Shown here: piece by piece, positions 26,737 through 34,833 of the stretch
Position numbering within the stretch: the stretch's first letter is position 1
Layout: each line of letters begins with the position of its first letter
Assembly: GCA_016718655.1 (NCBI GenBank)
Contig: JADKCV010000022.1
Location: 1 to 54,407, forward strand
DNA length: 54,407 bases
Direction of reading: 5' to 3'
Origin: Flavobacteriales bacterium
Lineage (GTDB): Bacteria; Bacteroidota; Bacteroidia; Flavobacteriales_F; PHOS-HE28
Translations under genes and position numbers: made by a program
Notes under the pieces: model-generated
What the model saw: only the letters and a program-made list of their open reading frames with translations
The model's database searches: none
What the model was told of the DNA's origin: nothing

Positions 26737-27399
26737 ATGAAACGCACCTTCCCCACCCTCATCCTCCTGGCGGTCCTGCTGGGGATGGTCCACGAGGCCC
26801 GCGCACAACGCATCGCCTTCGTGAACACCAAGTACATCCTGGACCAGATGCCCGAGTACAGCTCTGCGCAGAAGGAACTGGACCGCCTCTCCAAGCAGTG
26901 GCAGGAGGAGATCGATGAGCGTCACTTGCAGATCAAACGCATGCGCGACTCCTACAACGCCGAGGCCATCCTGCTCACGGAGGAGATGAAGCGCACGCGT
27001 CAGGACGAGATCGACCGCCGCGAGCGCGAGGCCCGCGACCTGCAGAAGAAGCGTTTCGGCCCCAACGGAGACCTCTTCAAAAAGCGGCAGGAGCTGATCC
27101 AGCCCATCCAGGACCGGGTGTACACCGCCGTGAAGGAAGTGGCGGGCACCAGCTACGTGGCCGTGTTCGACATCGGTGGACAGAGCAGCAACCTGCTCTT
27201 CGCCAGCGAGAAGTACGACAAGAGCGACACCGTCCTCCGCAAGCTGGGCATCCGCCCGGGCAAGGAGGGTGAAGGTGAAGAAGAGGACAAGGAGTTCGGT
27301 GAACCACCGGCGGATGGACAGCCCGCCAAGGACAGCGAACAACGTACGCCATCGCCGGAGACCAAACCCGGTGGGCAGGACATGAAACAACCCCGATGA
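26737..27399 (+). CDS. OmpH/Skp-family periplasmic chaperone (first copy)
   Basis: 220 residues. Signal peptide MKRTFPTLILLAVLLGMVHEARAQ, then RIAFVNTKYILDQMPEY, the standard OmpH opening. A charged coiled coil follows (about 50-140) and then a return beta segment (SYVAVFDIGGQSSNLLFASE). Skp trimers hold unfolded outer-membrane proteins in the periplasm for BamA. The last 40 residues (EGEGEEEDKEFGEPPADGQ) are an acidic, disordered tail not found in the second copy. It overlaps that second copy by four bases. Confidence 0.88.
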   Translation: MKRTFPTLILLAVLLGMVHEARAQRIAFVNTKYILDQMPEYSSAQKELDRLSKQWQEEIDERHLQIKRMRDSYNAEAILLTEEMKRTRQDEIDRREREARDLQKKRFGPNGDLFKKRQELIQPIQDRVYTAVKEVAGTSYVAVFDIGGQSSNLLFASEKYDKSDTVLRKLGIRPGKEGEGEEEDKEFGEPPADGQPAKDSEQRTPSPETKPGGQDMKQPR

Positions 27400-27917
27400 A
27401 CACACGATCAATGAAGAACCTCGTACTGGCCGCTGGCCTGCTGTTGAGCACGGTGCCCGCCCTGGCCCAGACCCCCGTGAAGCTCGGTCACATCGACCGT
27501 CAGAAACTGATGTTGGTGCTACCCGAGCGTGCCAAGGCGGAGACGCAGATGCAGGCATTCGCCAAGACGTTGGACGACCGCTTGAAAGCCATGGGCGCCG
27601 AGTACCAGACCAAGGTGGCCGATGCCCAGGCCAAGGCCGAGACGATGACGCAGACCGAGAAGGAGATGGTGGTGCGTGAGATCGGCGAGCTGGAGCAGCG
27701 CATCACCGCCGCCCAGGAAAAGGCCCAGGAGGACCTCGCCAAACAGGAGGAGGAACTGTTGCGCCCCATGGTGGAGAAGACCAACAAGGCCATCAGCGAT
27801 GTGGCCAATGAGAACAACTTCACCTACATCTTCGACACCAGCACGGGCTTCGTGCTCTTCTACGACAAGGGCGAGGACATCCTGCCCTTGGTGAAGACCA
27901 AGCTCGGCATCCAGTAA
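27396..27917 (+). CDS. OmpH/Skp-family periplasmic chaperone (second copy)
   Basis: 173 residues (168 from the ATG at 27411, where the signal peptide MKNLVLAAGLLLSTVPALAQ begins). The mature part has VKLGHIDRQKLMLVLPE, a long coiled coil (about 45-130) and NFTYIFDTSTGFVLFYDKG, the usual Skp layout. It is translationally coupled to the first copy and followed four bases later by murI. Two tandem Skp genes after bamA are common in the phylum. Confidence 0.9.
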   Translation: MNTRSMKNLVLAAGLLLSTVPALAQTPVKLGHIDRQKLMLVLPERAKAETQMQAFAKTLDDRLKAMGAEYQTKVADAQAKAETMTQTEKEMVVREIGELEQRITAAQEKAQEDLAKQEEELLRPMVEKTNKAISDVANENNFTYIFDTSTGFVLFYDKGEDILPLVKTKLGIQ

Positions 27918-27921
27918 AGGC

Positions 27922-28752
27922 ATGCTTGAGCGGCACGACGACCGGCCCATCGGCATCTTCGATTCCGGCATCGGCGGGCTCACCGTCACCGCAGCCATCC
28001 GTCAGGCGCTCCCTCGGGAGCGCCTGATCTATTTCGGGGACAACCTGCACATGCCCTACGGGCAGCGCTCCCTGCAGGAGGTCCAGCGCTTCAGCCTCGC
28101 GATCGTGGAGGCCTTGCGGGCACAGGATTGCAAGCTCATCGTCATCGCCTGCAACACCGCCTCCGCAGCCGCATTGGCGGCCGTACGTACCGCACACCCC
28201 GGCTTCCCGTTCGTGGGTATGGAACCTGCCGTGAAACCCGCCGTGGAGCACACCAGCACCGGCACCGTGGGTGTCATCGCCACCACCGCCACCTTCCAGA
28301 GCGAGCTCTACGCCAGCATCGTCTCGCGTTTCGCAGGTGATGTCACGGTGCTCCACCAACCCTGCCCCGGTCTGGTGCGGCAGATCGAATCGGGCGCCTT
28401 CGACCACCCCGCTACCGAGGCCATGCTGCGTGGCTGGTTGGAGCCCATGCTGGCGCAGCACATCGATGCGCTGGTGCTCGGTTGCACCCATTACCCCATC
28501 GTGCGCCCGGTCATTGAACGCATCGTGGGTCCGGGTGTACGCATCATCGATCCTGCACCCGCCATTGCGCGGCGCGTGGACCACCTGCTGCAGAACCTGG
28601 AGTTGAGCGCCACCGACCACGCGACCGGCGGCCTCACCTGCTGGACCAGCGGCGACCCCGCCACCTTCGCGGTGCTCATGGAACGGTTGCACCTGCACCA
28701 AGCGGAGGTACGGCAGGCGGTGTGGAGGGAGGGTGTTCTTACCCTTCCTTGA
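27922..28752 (+). CDS. murI: glutamate racemase
   Basis: Makes D-glutamate for peptidoglycan; cytosolic. 276 residues. The two catalytic cysteines sit in IVIACNTASAAAL (about Cys77) and LVLGCTHYPIV (about Cys190). Also seen: IGIFDSGIGGLTV, the phosphate-like loop, and LIYFGDNLHMPYG, where Asn-Leu-His replaces the more usual T-A-R of xxDTARxPYG. Last gene of the bamA-skp-skp-murI run. Its final 14 bases overlap the convergent gamma-carbonic anhydrase gene. Confidence 0.94.
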   Translation: MLERHDDRPIGIFDSGIGGLTVTAAIRQALPRERLIYFGDNLHMPYGQRSLQEVQRFSLAIVEALRAQDCKLIVIACNTASAAALAAVRTAHPGFPFVGMEPAVKPAVEHTSTGTVGVIATTATFQSELYASIVSRFAGDVTVLHQPCPGLVRQIESGAFDHPATEAMLRGWLEPMLAQHIDALVLGCTHYPIVRPVIERIVGPGVRIIDPAPAIARRVDHLLQNLELSATDHATGGLTCWTSGDPATFAVLMERLHLHQAEVRQAVWREGVLTLP

Positions 28753-29257
28753 ACCAACTCGCATACAGCCGGTAGTTCGCTGCGATGCGTTCGATCTCGT
28801 TCTTGGAGAGGTCGGCGCTGACGGGGCCGATGCGTTTGGCGGGTACACCGGCCATGAGGCTGCCGGGTTCCACCACGGTGTTCTGCAGCACCACGGCACC
28901 GGCGGCGATGACGCTGCCTTCACCGATCACCGCCTGGTCCATGACGATGGCCCCCATGCCGATGAGCACCTTGTCGTGCACCGTGCAGCCGTGTACGATG
29001 GCGTTGTGGCCGATGCTGACGTCGTTACCGATGGTGAGGCCGCACTTCTGGTAGGTGCTGTGCAGCACGGCACCGTCCTGGATGTTCACGCGGTCGCCGA
29101 TGCGGATGCTGTTGACATCACCGCGCACCACGGCGTTGTACCACACACTGCAACCCGTGCCCATCACCACATCACCGAGCACCACGGCGGTCTCGGCGAG
29201 GAAGGGTTCATCAGCGAACTGCGGCGCGAAGCCACGGACGGAGCGGATCAAGGCCAT
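28739..29257 (-). CDS. gamma-class carbonic anhydrase-like hexapeptide protein
   Basis: 172 residues from the ATG at 29257; a TTG at 29281 is a weaker start. It is a left-handed beta-helix built from hexapeptide repeats (VVLGDVVMGTGCSVWYNAVV, VRGDVNSIRIGDRVNIQDG, IGNDVSIGHNAIVHG). Histidines at GAVLHST, IGHNAIVHG and the preceding loop are the zinc-ligand pattern of the gamma-carbonic anhydrase/YrdA/PaaY group. Activity is not proven for many such proteins. It is transcribed alone, convergent with murI. Confidence 0.85.
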   Translation of the reverse strand: MALIRSVRGFAPQFADEPFLAETAVVLGDVVMGTGCSVWYNAVVRGDVNSIRIGDRVNIQDGAVLHSTYQKCGLTIGNDVSIGHNAIVHGCTVHDKVLIGMGAIVMDQAVIGEGSVIAAGAVVLQNTVVEPGSLMAGVPAKRIGPVSADLSKNEIERIAANYRLYASWFKEG

Positions 29258-29585
29258 GGGTGCAACGGTGTCAGGCTTCAAAGCAACGGAACAAACCGCG
29301 GATACGAGGAAATGATGGAACCACGGTTACACACGTCTCGAGGATCCGGGACAACACGGATGAATGCACCTATCCAACCGTGCAACAAGACCTTTCAGAT
29401 CCGTGTGCTCCCGAAGCCTCTGGATGTGTCCTCCCGAGGCCTCGGAACGTGGTTAACAATACCTAGCCGACGGCAGGTCGCTACAAGTACTTTCCCTGAA
29501 CAGATCCGTGTGTATCTGTGTGCATCCGTGGTTAAGAACAAACCTTCCGACCGAAGGTCGATCACCAACGGATGCATCCAGGGGA
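29258..29585. other. intergenic region with an extragenic repeat
   Basis: 328 bases without a gene. It must hold the gamma-carbonic anhydrase promoter (minus strand) and the end of the HMA operon. A short dyad CGACC-GAA-GGTCG lies within about 29548-29562. The segment 29502-29537 is a repeat-like element, listed separately. Confidence 0.5.
29502..29537. repeat. extragenic tandem-like element (ATCCGTG/ATCTGTG)
   Basis: Three imperfect tandem units, ATCCGTGTGT, ATCTGTGTGC and ATCCGTGGTT, fill this stretch. Read on the minus strand it is the AACCACGGAT/GCACACAGAT motif that I recall as a common intergenic repeat in many environmental bacteria. A related fragment (AACCACGG) occurs at about 29319. 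Confidence 0.45.
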
Positions 29586-29942
29586 TCACTCCTTCTTCTC
29601 GGGCATCTTCCCGCAACCCTCCTTCTGGCAACAGGCGGGGAGTTCCTTGAAGGCGGCCTCATCGCCGGGTAGGTCATCGGCAGCGTAGCCCAGCTTGGTC
29701 ACCGCGGTGCGGATGGCCGCGGCATCGGTCTTGCGGGCGTCGTACTCCACGTGGATGGCACTGGTGGCCAGATCCACCGACACGGACTTGACACCGCGTT
29801 CGTAGATGAGGTTCTCCTCGATGGTCTTCTCACACATGTCGCACACCGTGCTCGTGCGGATGTCGAGGTGCTCCAACTTGCGGTCCTGCGCATCGCTGGA
29901 GAGGGCCACTATGCAAAATGCGAGGGTGAACAGGGTCTTCAT
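29586..29942 (-). CDS. secreted heavy-metal-associated (HMA) domain protein
   Basis: 118 residues with signal peptide MKTLFTLAFCIVALSSDAQ. The HMA ferredoxin-like fold follows, with a CxxC metal site in TSTVCDMCEKTIEENL (about Cys34/Cys37) and later VDLATSAIHVEYDARKTD. A second Cys cluster near the C-terminus (LPACCQKEGCGKM) is extra to the family and may bind another metal ion. It overlaps the upstream TonB receptor gene by four bases. A periplasmic copper or other soft-metal carrier working with the receptor is a reasonable inference. Confidence 0.85.
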   Translation of the reverse strand: MKTLFTLAFCIVALSSDAQDRKLEHLDIRTSTVCDMCEKTIEENLIYERGVKSVSVDLATSAIHVEYDARKTDAAAIRTAVTKLGYAADDLPGDEAAFKELPACCQKEGCGKMPEKKE

Positions 29943-32212
29943 GGTCGATCGGTCGCGGGTGTCTGTTTGGCAAGGGTGAAGCGCAGCCCGGCGTAAGCCA
30001 TGGCGCGGTTGGTGGGTCCCCAGATGAGGGAGGCGTCAAAGAACGGGCCGAAGGGATCGTCGGCCGCGAGGATCTGGCGTTGTTGAAGCGTACCGGTGAG
30101 GTTCTCACCTCCGAGGTAGAACTCCCATGGGCCGGTGCTGTAGGTGACCTGGGCGTGCACCGTGGCGTAGGCGGGCGAGCGTTCCGGCAAGCGCAGATCC
30201 TCCGGATTGAGCGCGGTGGAAGGCAGGCGTCCTTCGCCGAAGAGGTTCAAGGTGACATCGAAGCGCCACCGCTCCTTGCGATCCGCATAGGCCAGGTCGA
30301 TGAGGCCGCGGTGGACCGGTGTGAAGGGGCGTTCGAGCAGGCGGCCATCGTAGGTGGTGCGCACGTCGTAGTAACGGTGGCTGAGCTTCAGTTGCCAACG
30401 ACGCGTGAGTTCCACCTGCACATCGGTGAGCAGGCTGTTGGCGAAGGACGCGCCACGCAACATATAGAACGCCAGTTGCTGCGGGGAGCGGTCCAGGTCG
30501 GCCACCACTTGCTGGGTGAAGGTGGTGCGGTACACGTCCATACCGAAGGCCCACTTGCGATCGAGCCATTTGAACTTGTGGAGGAAGGAGGCGCCGAGGT
30601 TCCACGCGCGTTCCATGCCCAGTTCACCCTCCACCACCACGCGGCGCGCACTGGCCATTACTGCAGCATTCTCCACCAAGGGGTTGGCGCTGCGGAAGCC
30701 ATGGCCCACGGAGAGGCGCGCGGTGGTGAGCGGTCCCAGGTCGAACTTGGCGTGCATGCGCGGACTCACGGCCGTGCCGTAGCGGTCGTTCACATCGGCG
30801 CGGATGCCGCTGACCAGCGTGAAGCCTTTGCGCACCAAGGTATGTTCAGCGAAGGCACCGGGCATACGCTCCACACGACCCACGTCCAACGGCTGTACCA
30901 GCGTATCGCGCAGCATTTCGTCGTAGTCATCGAACTGGAAGGAAAGGCCGGCCTTGAGCTGATCGGTGCCCTTGCCCAGGAGTTGTTGGTAAACAAGGTT
31001 GGCGTAGGCGCTCTGTTGGAGGCCCTGGTAGTTCCGCAAGCCATACACCGAACTGACGCTGTGTCTGCGCAGGGCCACCAACAGCCCGATGCTCTTGGTG
31101 GGGTCCTGCTCGAACACGCGTCCGTGCTTGGCCACCACATCCACCAGTTCATTGTCCACGGCGATGTCATACAGCATCAAAGGGCGATGACCTGCGTGTT
31201 CCTCGCCGAGGGGTTCGGCGCCGTGCATGGCGCTCTGTCCACCCCTTCGACGATCATTGGCGTAGCGCACGGTGAGTTGACCGCTGCGACGCTCGTTCAT
31301 GTACATCCAGCGGTCCATCACGTTGATGCGCTCGGTAAGGGGCATGTCCATGAATCCGTCGTGGTTCTGGTCCATCTCCACGCGGTTGAGATTGCCGTGC
31401 ACGAGCAGCAGGTTGGCACTGTGTTTCCCCGTGGGCTGTGCGGCATGCACGTTGGCCTCCAGCCGGCCTTGGTTGTTGCCGTAAACGTTGACGAAGAGGG
31501 GCGGTTCATCCAAGGGGTTCAGCAGACACAGGTCGATCTGGCCGGTCATGGCGTGCGGACCGTTCACTGCCGTGCCCGCACCCTTGCTCAGGTTGATGTC
31601 CTTGATCCAGGTGCCGGGGATGAGGGTGAGGCCAGAGGTGCTGGAGAGCCCTCGCACGAAGGGGATGTTCTCCAGGCTGATCTGCGCATAGCGTCCGTCC
31701 AGCCCGAGCATGCGGATGGTCTTGGTGCCGGAGACGGCGTCGCTGTAACTGACGTCGACGGTGGCGTTCGTCTCGAAGCTCTCGCTGAGATCGCAACAGG
31801 CGGCGCGCTTCAGTTCCTTCTGGCCGATCCGTTCGGTGGCGTTGATGGTGCGGAGGTCGAGTTGGGTCCCGCTCACGCGCTCCACCACCTCCACGGCCTG
31901 GAGGTCCAATGATGCCCGCAGGGCGATGGCGAGCGCGGCGGTCGGCGCGTTGTTCAATACGGTGCTATCGGGAAGGTGCCCCACGTAGGTGGTGACGAGC
32001 GTGGCAGGCCAGTTGGCAGGCGGTACCAAGCGGAAGCGCCCCTCGGTATCGGTGGCCGCCCCGGTGGTGGTGCCAGCCCAATACACATTGGCACCGATGA
32101 GCGGCACGGGACCCTCGGACGAGGCACCCAGCACGCGACCCGTGATGGAGCCTTGCGTGTGGCCGAGCGACGCGCACAACAGGAGATGGAACAACAGTGC
32201 TATTCGGAACAC
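29939..32212 (-). CDS. TonB-dependent receptor, probable metal (copper) uptake
   Basis: 757 residues from a GTG at 32212, where a clean signal peptide begins (MFRIALLFHLLLCASLGHTQ). A second GTG at 32275 extends it by 21 unconvincing residues. An N-terminal CarboxypepD-regulatory-like domain (GSITGRVLGASSEGPVPLIG) comes first, then a plug (FVRGLSSTSGLTLIPGTWIK, LSKGAGTAVNGPHAMTGQID) and a beta-barrel. It lies between a Cys-rich small secreted protein and a periplasmic HMA protein in one operon, an arrangement associated with copper or other metal handling in Bacteroidota. Specificity is inferred from context only. Confidence 0.85.
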   Translation of the reverse strand: MFRIALLFHLLLCASLGHTQGSITGRVLGASSEGPVPLIGANVYWAGTTTGAATDTEGRFRLVPPANWPATLVTTYVGHLPDSTVLNNAPTAALAIALRASLDLQAVEVVERVSGTQLDLRTINATERIGQKELKRAACCDLSESFETNATVDVSYSDAVSGTKTIRMLGLDGRYAQISLENIPFVRGLSSTSGLTLIPGTWIKDINLSKGAGTAVNGPHAMTGQIDLCLLNPLDEPPLFVNVYGNNQGRLEANVHAAQPTGKHSANLLLVHGNLNRVEMDQNHDGFMDMPLTERINVMDRWMYMNERRSGQLTVRYANDRRRGGQSAMHGAEPLGEEHAGHRPLMLYDIAVDNELVDVVAKHGRVFEQDPTKSIGLLVALRRHSVSSVYGLRNYQGLQQSAYANLVYQQLLGKGTDQLKAGLSFQFDDYDEMLRDTLVQPLDVGRVERMPGAFAEHTLVRKGFTLVSGIRADVNDRYGTAVSPRMHAKFDLGPLTTARLSVGHGFRSANPLVENAAVMASARRVVVEGELGMERAWNLGASFLHKFKWLDRKWAFGMDVYRTTFTQQVVADLDRSPQQLAFYMLRGASFANSLLTDVQVELTRRWQLKLSHRYYDVRTTYDGRLLERPFTPVHRGLIDLAYADRKERWRFDVTLNLFGEGRLPSTALNPEDLRLPERSPAYATVHAQVTYSTGPWEFYLGGENLTGTLQQRQILAADDPFGPFFDASLIWGPTNRAMAYAGLRFTLAKQTPATDRP

Positions 32213-32298
32213 GTGAAGGAATGGAGTTGATGAGCGGAGGGACGGAACAGGTCGGACTTGGGCCGACCGGAGCACCGCTTTGCGCGGTGGTCCCGGGC

Positions 32299-32700
32299 TC
32301 AGATCAACAGGCGGCGCAAACGCGCTTGGCGCACCGAGCCTTCGTCAGGCGGCGGCCGGAAGTCCAATGGTGCGGTGGTGCGGTGGGCAGGCAGAACCAC
32401 TTGCAGGAGCGGGGCTGCATCCAAGGCCACCAAGGCCACGTCCAATACCAATTCACGTTCCACGCGCTGTTCAGCGCCTTCGGACAGGACTTCACTGAAA
32501 GCGCAACAGGCCGAGCGCACGCTGGCGGCCCCGCTGGCATCCTCTTCGGGGCAGCAGTCCACGGCCTTGCCCAAGCTGAGCACGCTGTGTCCGGCCTCCA
32601 AGCAGGTCATGCGCGAGATGCCGGTGACGCTGGTGGCCAGCAGCAGCAATGCGGCTGCGAGCACGGATACCCAGCGGTGGCGATGAAGGAAGCGGCGCAT
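32299..32700 (-). CDS. small Cys-rich secreted protein, HYC_CC_PP-like
   Basis: 133 residues from the ATG at 32700. Signal peptide or N-terminal anchor MRRFLHRHRWVSVLAAALL, followed by MTCLEAGHSVLSL, a DCCPEE pair, SACCAFSE and a C-terminal RPPPDE. The order of single Cys/His, CC pairs and a proline pair fits the HYC_CC_PP family, as I recall it, which sits beside TonB receptors and HMA proteins. A promoter -7 element lies just upstream of this ATG. First gene of the metal-uptake operon. The Cys pairs suggest soft-metal binding outside the cytoplasm. Confidence 0.65.
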   Translation of the reverse strand: MRRFLHRHRWVSVLAAALLLLATSVTGISRMTCLEAGHSVLSLGKAVDCCPEEDASGAASVRSACCAFSEVLSEGAEQRVERELVLDVALVALDAAPLLQVVLPAHRTTAPLDFRPPPDEGSVRQARLRRLLI

Positions 32701-32708
32701 TACGGGGA

Positions 32709-32716
32709 CGAAGATA
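32709..32716 (-). promoter_or_regulatory. -7 element for the metal-uptake operon
   Basis: The minus strand reads TATCTTCG followed by TCCCC, matching TAnnTTYG. The expected transcript starts near 32703, so the ATG at 32700 would have almost no leader. This supports the short start of the Cys-rich gene. Confidence 0.45.
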
Positions 32717-32784
32717 GGTCGGGTGAAGAGGGCCTGGCAAGCCGATGGGCGCCCGGGCTTGGGAAGCCAGCGGGCCAAGGGCCG

Positions 32785-32792
32785 TACTTTTG
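32785..32792 (+). promoter_or_regulatory. -7 element for the nfu gene
   Basis: TACTTTTG, a perfect TAnnTTTG match, five bases before the ATG at 32797. The transcript would start at or next to the ATG, so this mRNA may be leaderless. A TTGG at 32758-32761 could be the -33 element. Confidence 0.45.
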
Positions 32793-32796
32793 TACC

Positions 32797-33411
32797 ATGT
32801 CCCAGCCTGTTAAACGTCCACCGGTCTCCGTTTACGCCGAGTCCACGCCGAACCCCAGCACCATGCGCTTCGTCAGCAGTCGCTTGCTGGTGCAGGATGG
32901 GCGACTCTTGGAGTTCCGCACCCCGGAAGAGACGGTGGGCGTATCGCCCTTGGCCGAGCACGTGTTCAACCTGCCCTTCGTCACGGGTGTGTTCATCAGC
33001 AGCAACTTCATCTCCGTAACCCGTAACACTTCCATCACTTGGGACCTGGTCCAATTGGAGCTGCGCGAGTACATCCAGGAGTTCCTGAACACCGATGGTC
33101 GTGTGGTATACGAGGATGCTCCTGCGCAAGCCCTGGCCGATGCGAACGAACGCGCGAGCAGCCACGCGGACGCGAGGGGACCGGAGGACGAGAAGATCAT
33201 CCGTGTGTTGGAGGAGTACATCCGGCCAGCGGTGGAGGGTGATGGTGGGCACATCGCCTTCCGTAGCTTCGAGGAGGGCGTGGTGACGGTGTCGTTGCGC
33301 GGCTCGTGCAGCGGTTGTCCCAGCAGCATGGTCACCTTGAAGCAGGGTATCGAGAACCTGTTGAAGCACGAGGTGCCGGGCGTGCGGGAAGTGGTGGCGG
33401 AGGAGTTGTAG
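32797..33411 (+). CDS. NifU/Nfu-type Fe-S cluster scaffold protein
   Basis: 204 residues from the ATG at 32797 (MSQPVKRPPVSVYAESTPNP); the open frame runs upstream, antisense to the Cys-rich gene, and is not used. Residues of about 10-100 are an Nfu_N domain (TPNPSTMRFVSSRLL, GVFISSNFISVTRNTSITWD). Residues of about 125-204 are the NifU C-terminal domain with the cluster-binding CxxC in LRGSCSGCPSSMVTLKQGIE. It carries and hands over 4Fe-4S clusters in the cytosol. Divergent from the metal-uptake operon. Confidence 0.92.
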   Translation: MSQPVKRPPVSVYAESTPNPSTMRFVSSRLLVQDGRLLEFRTPEETVGVSPLAEHVFNLPFVTGVFISSNFISVTRNTSITWDLVQLELREYIQEFLNTDGRVVYEDAPAQALADANERASSHADARGPEDEKIIRVLEEYIRPAVEGDGGHIAFRSFEEGVVTVSLRGSCSGCPSSMVTLKQGIENLLKHEVPGVREVVAEEL

Positions 33412-33428
33412 GCGCGCGGGTCGACCAC

Positions 33429-33453
33429 GTTCGAGGGTCGACGACCCTCGAAC
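33429..33453. repeat. REP-type palindrome upstream of the Y1 transposase
   Basis: A perfect 12-base inverted repeat, GTTCGAGGGTCG (33429-33440) and CGACCCTCGAAC (33442-33453), with a one-base loop, 16 bases before the transposase ATG. Short palindromes beside REP-associated tyrosine transposases are their usual substrates. It could also terminate nfu, although no T-tract follows. Confidence 0.65.
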
Positions 33454-33468
33454 CAAACTCCTCCACCC

Positions 33469-34032
33469 ATGACCGTCGGGAAGCGACTCCCCCAGCAGGC
33501 TGGGATCTACTTCTGCACCTTCACCTGCTGGGACCACCTGCACCTGATCGCCAGCACCAACCTGTACGACGCGATCTACGAGAAGCTGGAACGCTGGGTG
33601 GACAAGGGCTGCACCGTGGTCGGCTACGTGATCATGCCCAACCACGTGCATCTCCTGATCCATGTTCCGGAGCAGCATTCGGTGAACGATGTGCTCAGCA
33701 ATTGCAAACGTTGGTTGGCGAAGGTGATGATCGATCGGTTGACCGAAGCCAAGGACCAGTTCATGTTGTTCAGGCTACAGCGCGATGTGGATACTTCACG
33801 TTTTAACAAAGGGCAATGGTTCCGGGCGTGGGAACCTTCCTCGGACATCAAGCTCTGCTTCAATGAGCGTATGATCGAGCAGAAGTTGTCCTATATCCAC
33901 CAGAACCCACTGCAGAAGCACTGGAAACTAGCTTCACACCCGGAAGACTACCCGCATTCCAGCGCGGCATTCTACGCCACCGGAATTGGAGGACACGCAC
34001 GGATAGCGCATTGGTCCAGCGTGAACCCATGA
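33469..34032 (+). CDS. REP-associated tyrosine transposase (Y1/HUH family)
   Basis: 187 residues. The opening (RLPQQAGIYFCTFTCWDHLH) and the HUH metal site in GYVIMPNHVHLLIHVP (about residues 52-67) are typical of RAYT proteins. The nucleophile is probably the Tyr of KLSYIHQNPLQKHW (about residue 140). Such proteins nick and rejoin single-stranded REP palindromes and are thought to spread them. They are domesticated single-copy genes more often than active transposons. The REP-like hairpin upstream is the likely cognate site. No terminal repeats of a larger element are seen. Confidence 0.9.
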   Translation: MTVGKRLPQQAGIYFCTFTCWDHLHLIASTNLYDAIYEKLERWVDKGCTVVGYVIMPNHVHLLIHVPEQHSVNDVLSNCKRWLAKVMIDRLTEAKDQFMLFRLQRDVDTSRFNKGQWFRAWEPSSDIKLCFNERMIEQKLSYIHQNPLQKHWKLASHPEDYPHSSAAFYATGIGGHARIAHWSSVNP

Positions 34033-34096
34033 ACAAGATCGAGCGGGGGCTTATGCGATCCACGTCATCCTTGCATCCTAAGGGAAACACACGACC

Positions 34097-34819
34097 ATGA
34101 AGAAGCTCCTGTTCCCCTTGATCGCCCTGGTGCTCGGCTGTGGCGCCATGGCCCAGTCCTTGGGCGAGATCCAAGGTACCGTGCTCGATGAAGCGCAGCA
34201 GCCCCTCCCCTTCGCCAATGTGGTGACCACCTACGGAGACCAGCTGATCGGCTCCACCACCGACGAACGCGGTCGTTTCGTGCTGAAGCCGCTCAATCCG
34301 GGCACCTACACCGTGCGCATCAGCTATGTGGGCCTGCTGCCGAAGGAGATCACCGGTGTACTGGTCAACCCGGACAAGATCACACGCTTGATGGGTGAAG
34401 TGCTGGTGGCCAACAACACCCTCCCCGAGTTCAGTGTGGAAGCACGGCGCTGGGAGCCACCGTTGATCGACCCCGAGGAGCCCAGCAAGCTCACCGTGAT
34501 CGCCGCACAGTTCGAGAGCAACCCTTTGCGGAAAAGTCCCGTGTCGATGATCGCAAGCCTCTCACCCGACATCTATAAAGCACCGGGCAGCAACGAACTC
34601 TACTTCCGCGGTTCCCGCTCCGACGCCATGGCCTACTTCGTGGACGGTGTGAAGGTGAGTGGATCACTCACCGGTGTTCCTTCGGACGGCATTGCGAGCA
34701 TCACCATGTACACCGGCGGATTGCCCGCTCGCTACGGCGACGTCACCGGCGGTGTGGTGGCCATCGAGACCAAGAGCTACCTTGACCTTTACATGCAGCG
34801 CCAGGCCGGCCTGCGTTGA
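34097..34819 (+). CDS. barrel-less TonB receptor-like protein (CarboxypepD plus plug)
   Basis: 240 residues. Signal peptide MKKLLFPLIALVLGCGAMAQ, then a CarboxypepD-regulatory-like domain (about 22-105; GEIQGTVLDEAQQPLPFANV, RGRFVLKPLNPGTYTVRISY) and a complete TonB plug domain (about 130-235; YKAPGSNELYFRGSRSDAMA, DGVKVSGSLTGVPSDGIASI, GGLPARYGDVTGGVVAIETK). It stops where the beta-barrel would begin, 15 bases before a sigma-factor ATG. There is no sign of a decayed barrel downstream, so this looks like a real plug-only protein. A periplasmic or lipid-free signalling role is inferred from the sigma/anti-sigma neighbours. Confidence 0.82.
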   Translation: MKKLLFPLIALVLGCGAMAQSLGEIQGTVLDEAQQPLPFANVVTTYGDQLIGSTTDERGRFVLKPLNPGTYTVRISYVGLLPKEITGVLVNPDKITRLMGEVLVANNTLPEFSVEARRWEPPLIDPEEPSKLTVIAAQFESNPLRKSPVSMIASLSPDIYKAPGSNELYFRGSRSDAMAYFVDGVKVSGSLTGVPSDGIASITMYTGGLPARYGDVTGGVVAIETKSYLDLYMQRQAGLR

Positions 34820-34833
34820 ACCCCACCCCGCGT

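Noticed and set aside
30080..31912. 610-residue open frame on the plus strand
   Set aside because: Lies wholly antisense to the metal-uptake TonB receptor; rich in His, Ala, Val and Glu as expected of a reverse-frame shadow in GC-rich DNA; no known motif.
32299..33678. 459-residue minus-strand frame
   Set aside because: Only its last 133 codons (the Cys-rich protein from 32700) look like a protein; the rest is antisense to nfu and runs into the Y1 transposase gene.
33469..34032. Complete insertion sequence around the Y1 transposase
   Set aside because: No terminal repeats, target-site duplication or second gene are seen; it fits a stand-alone RAYT gene with a REP hairpin.
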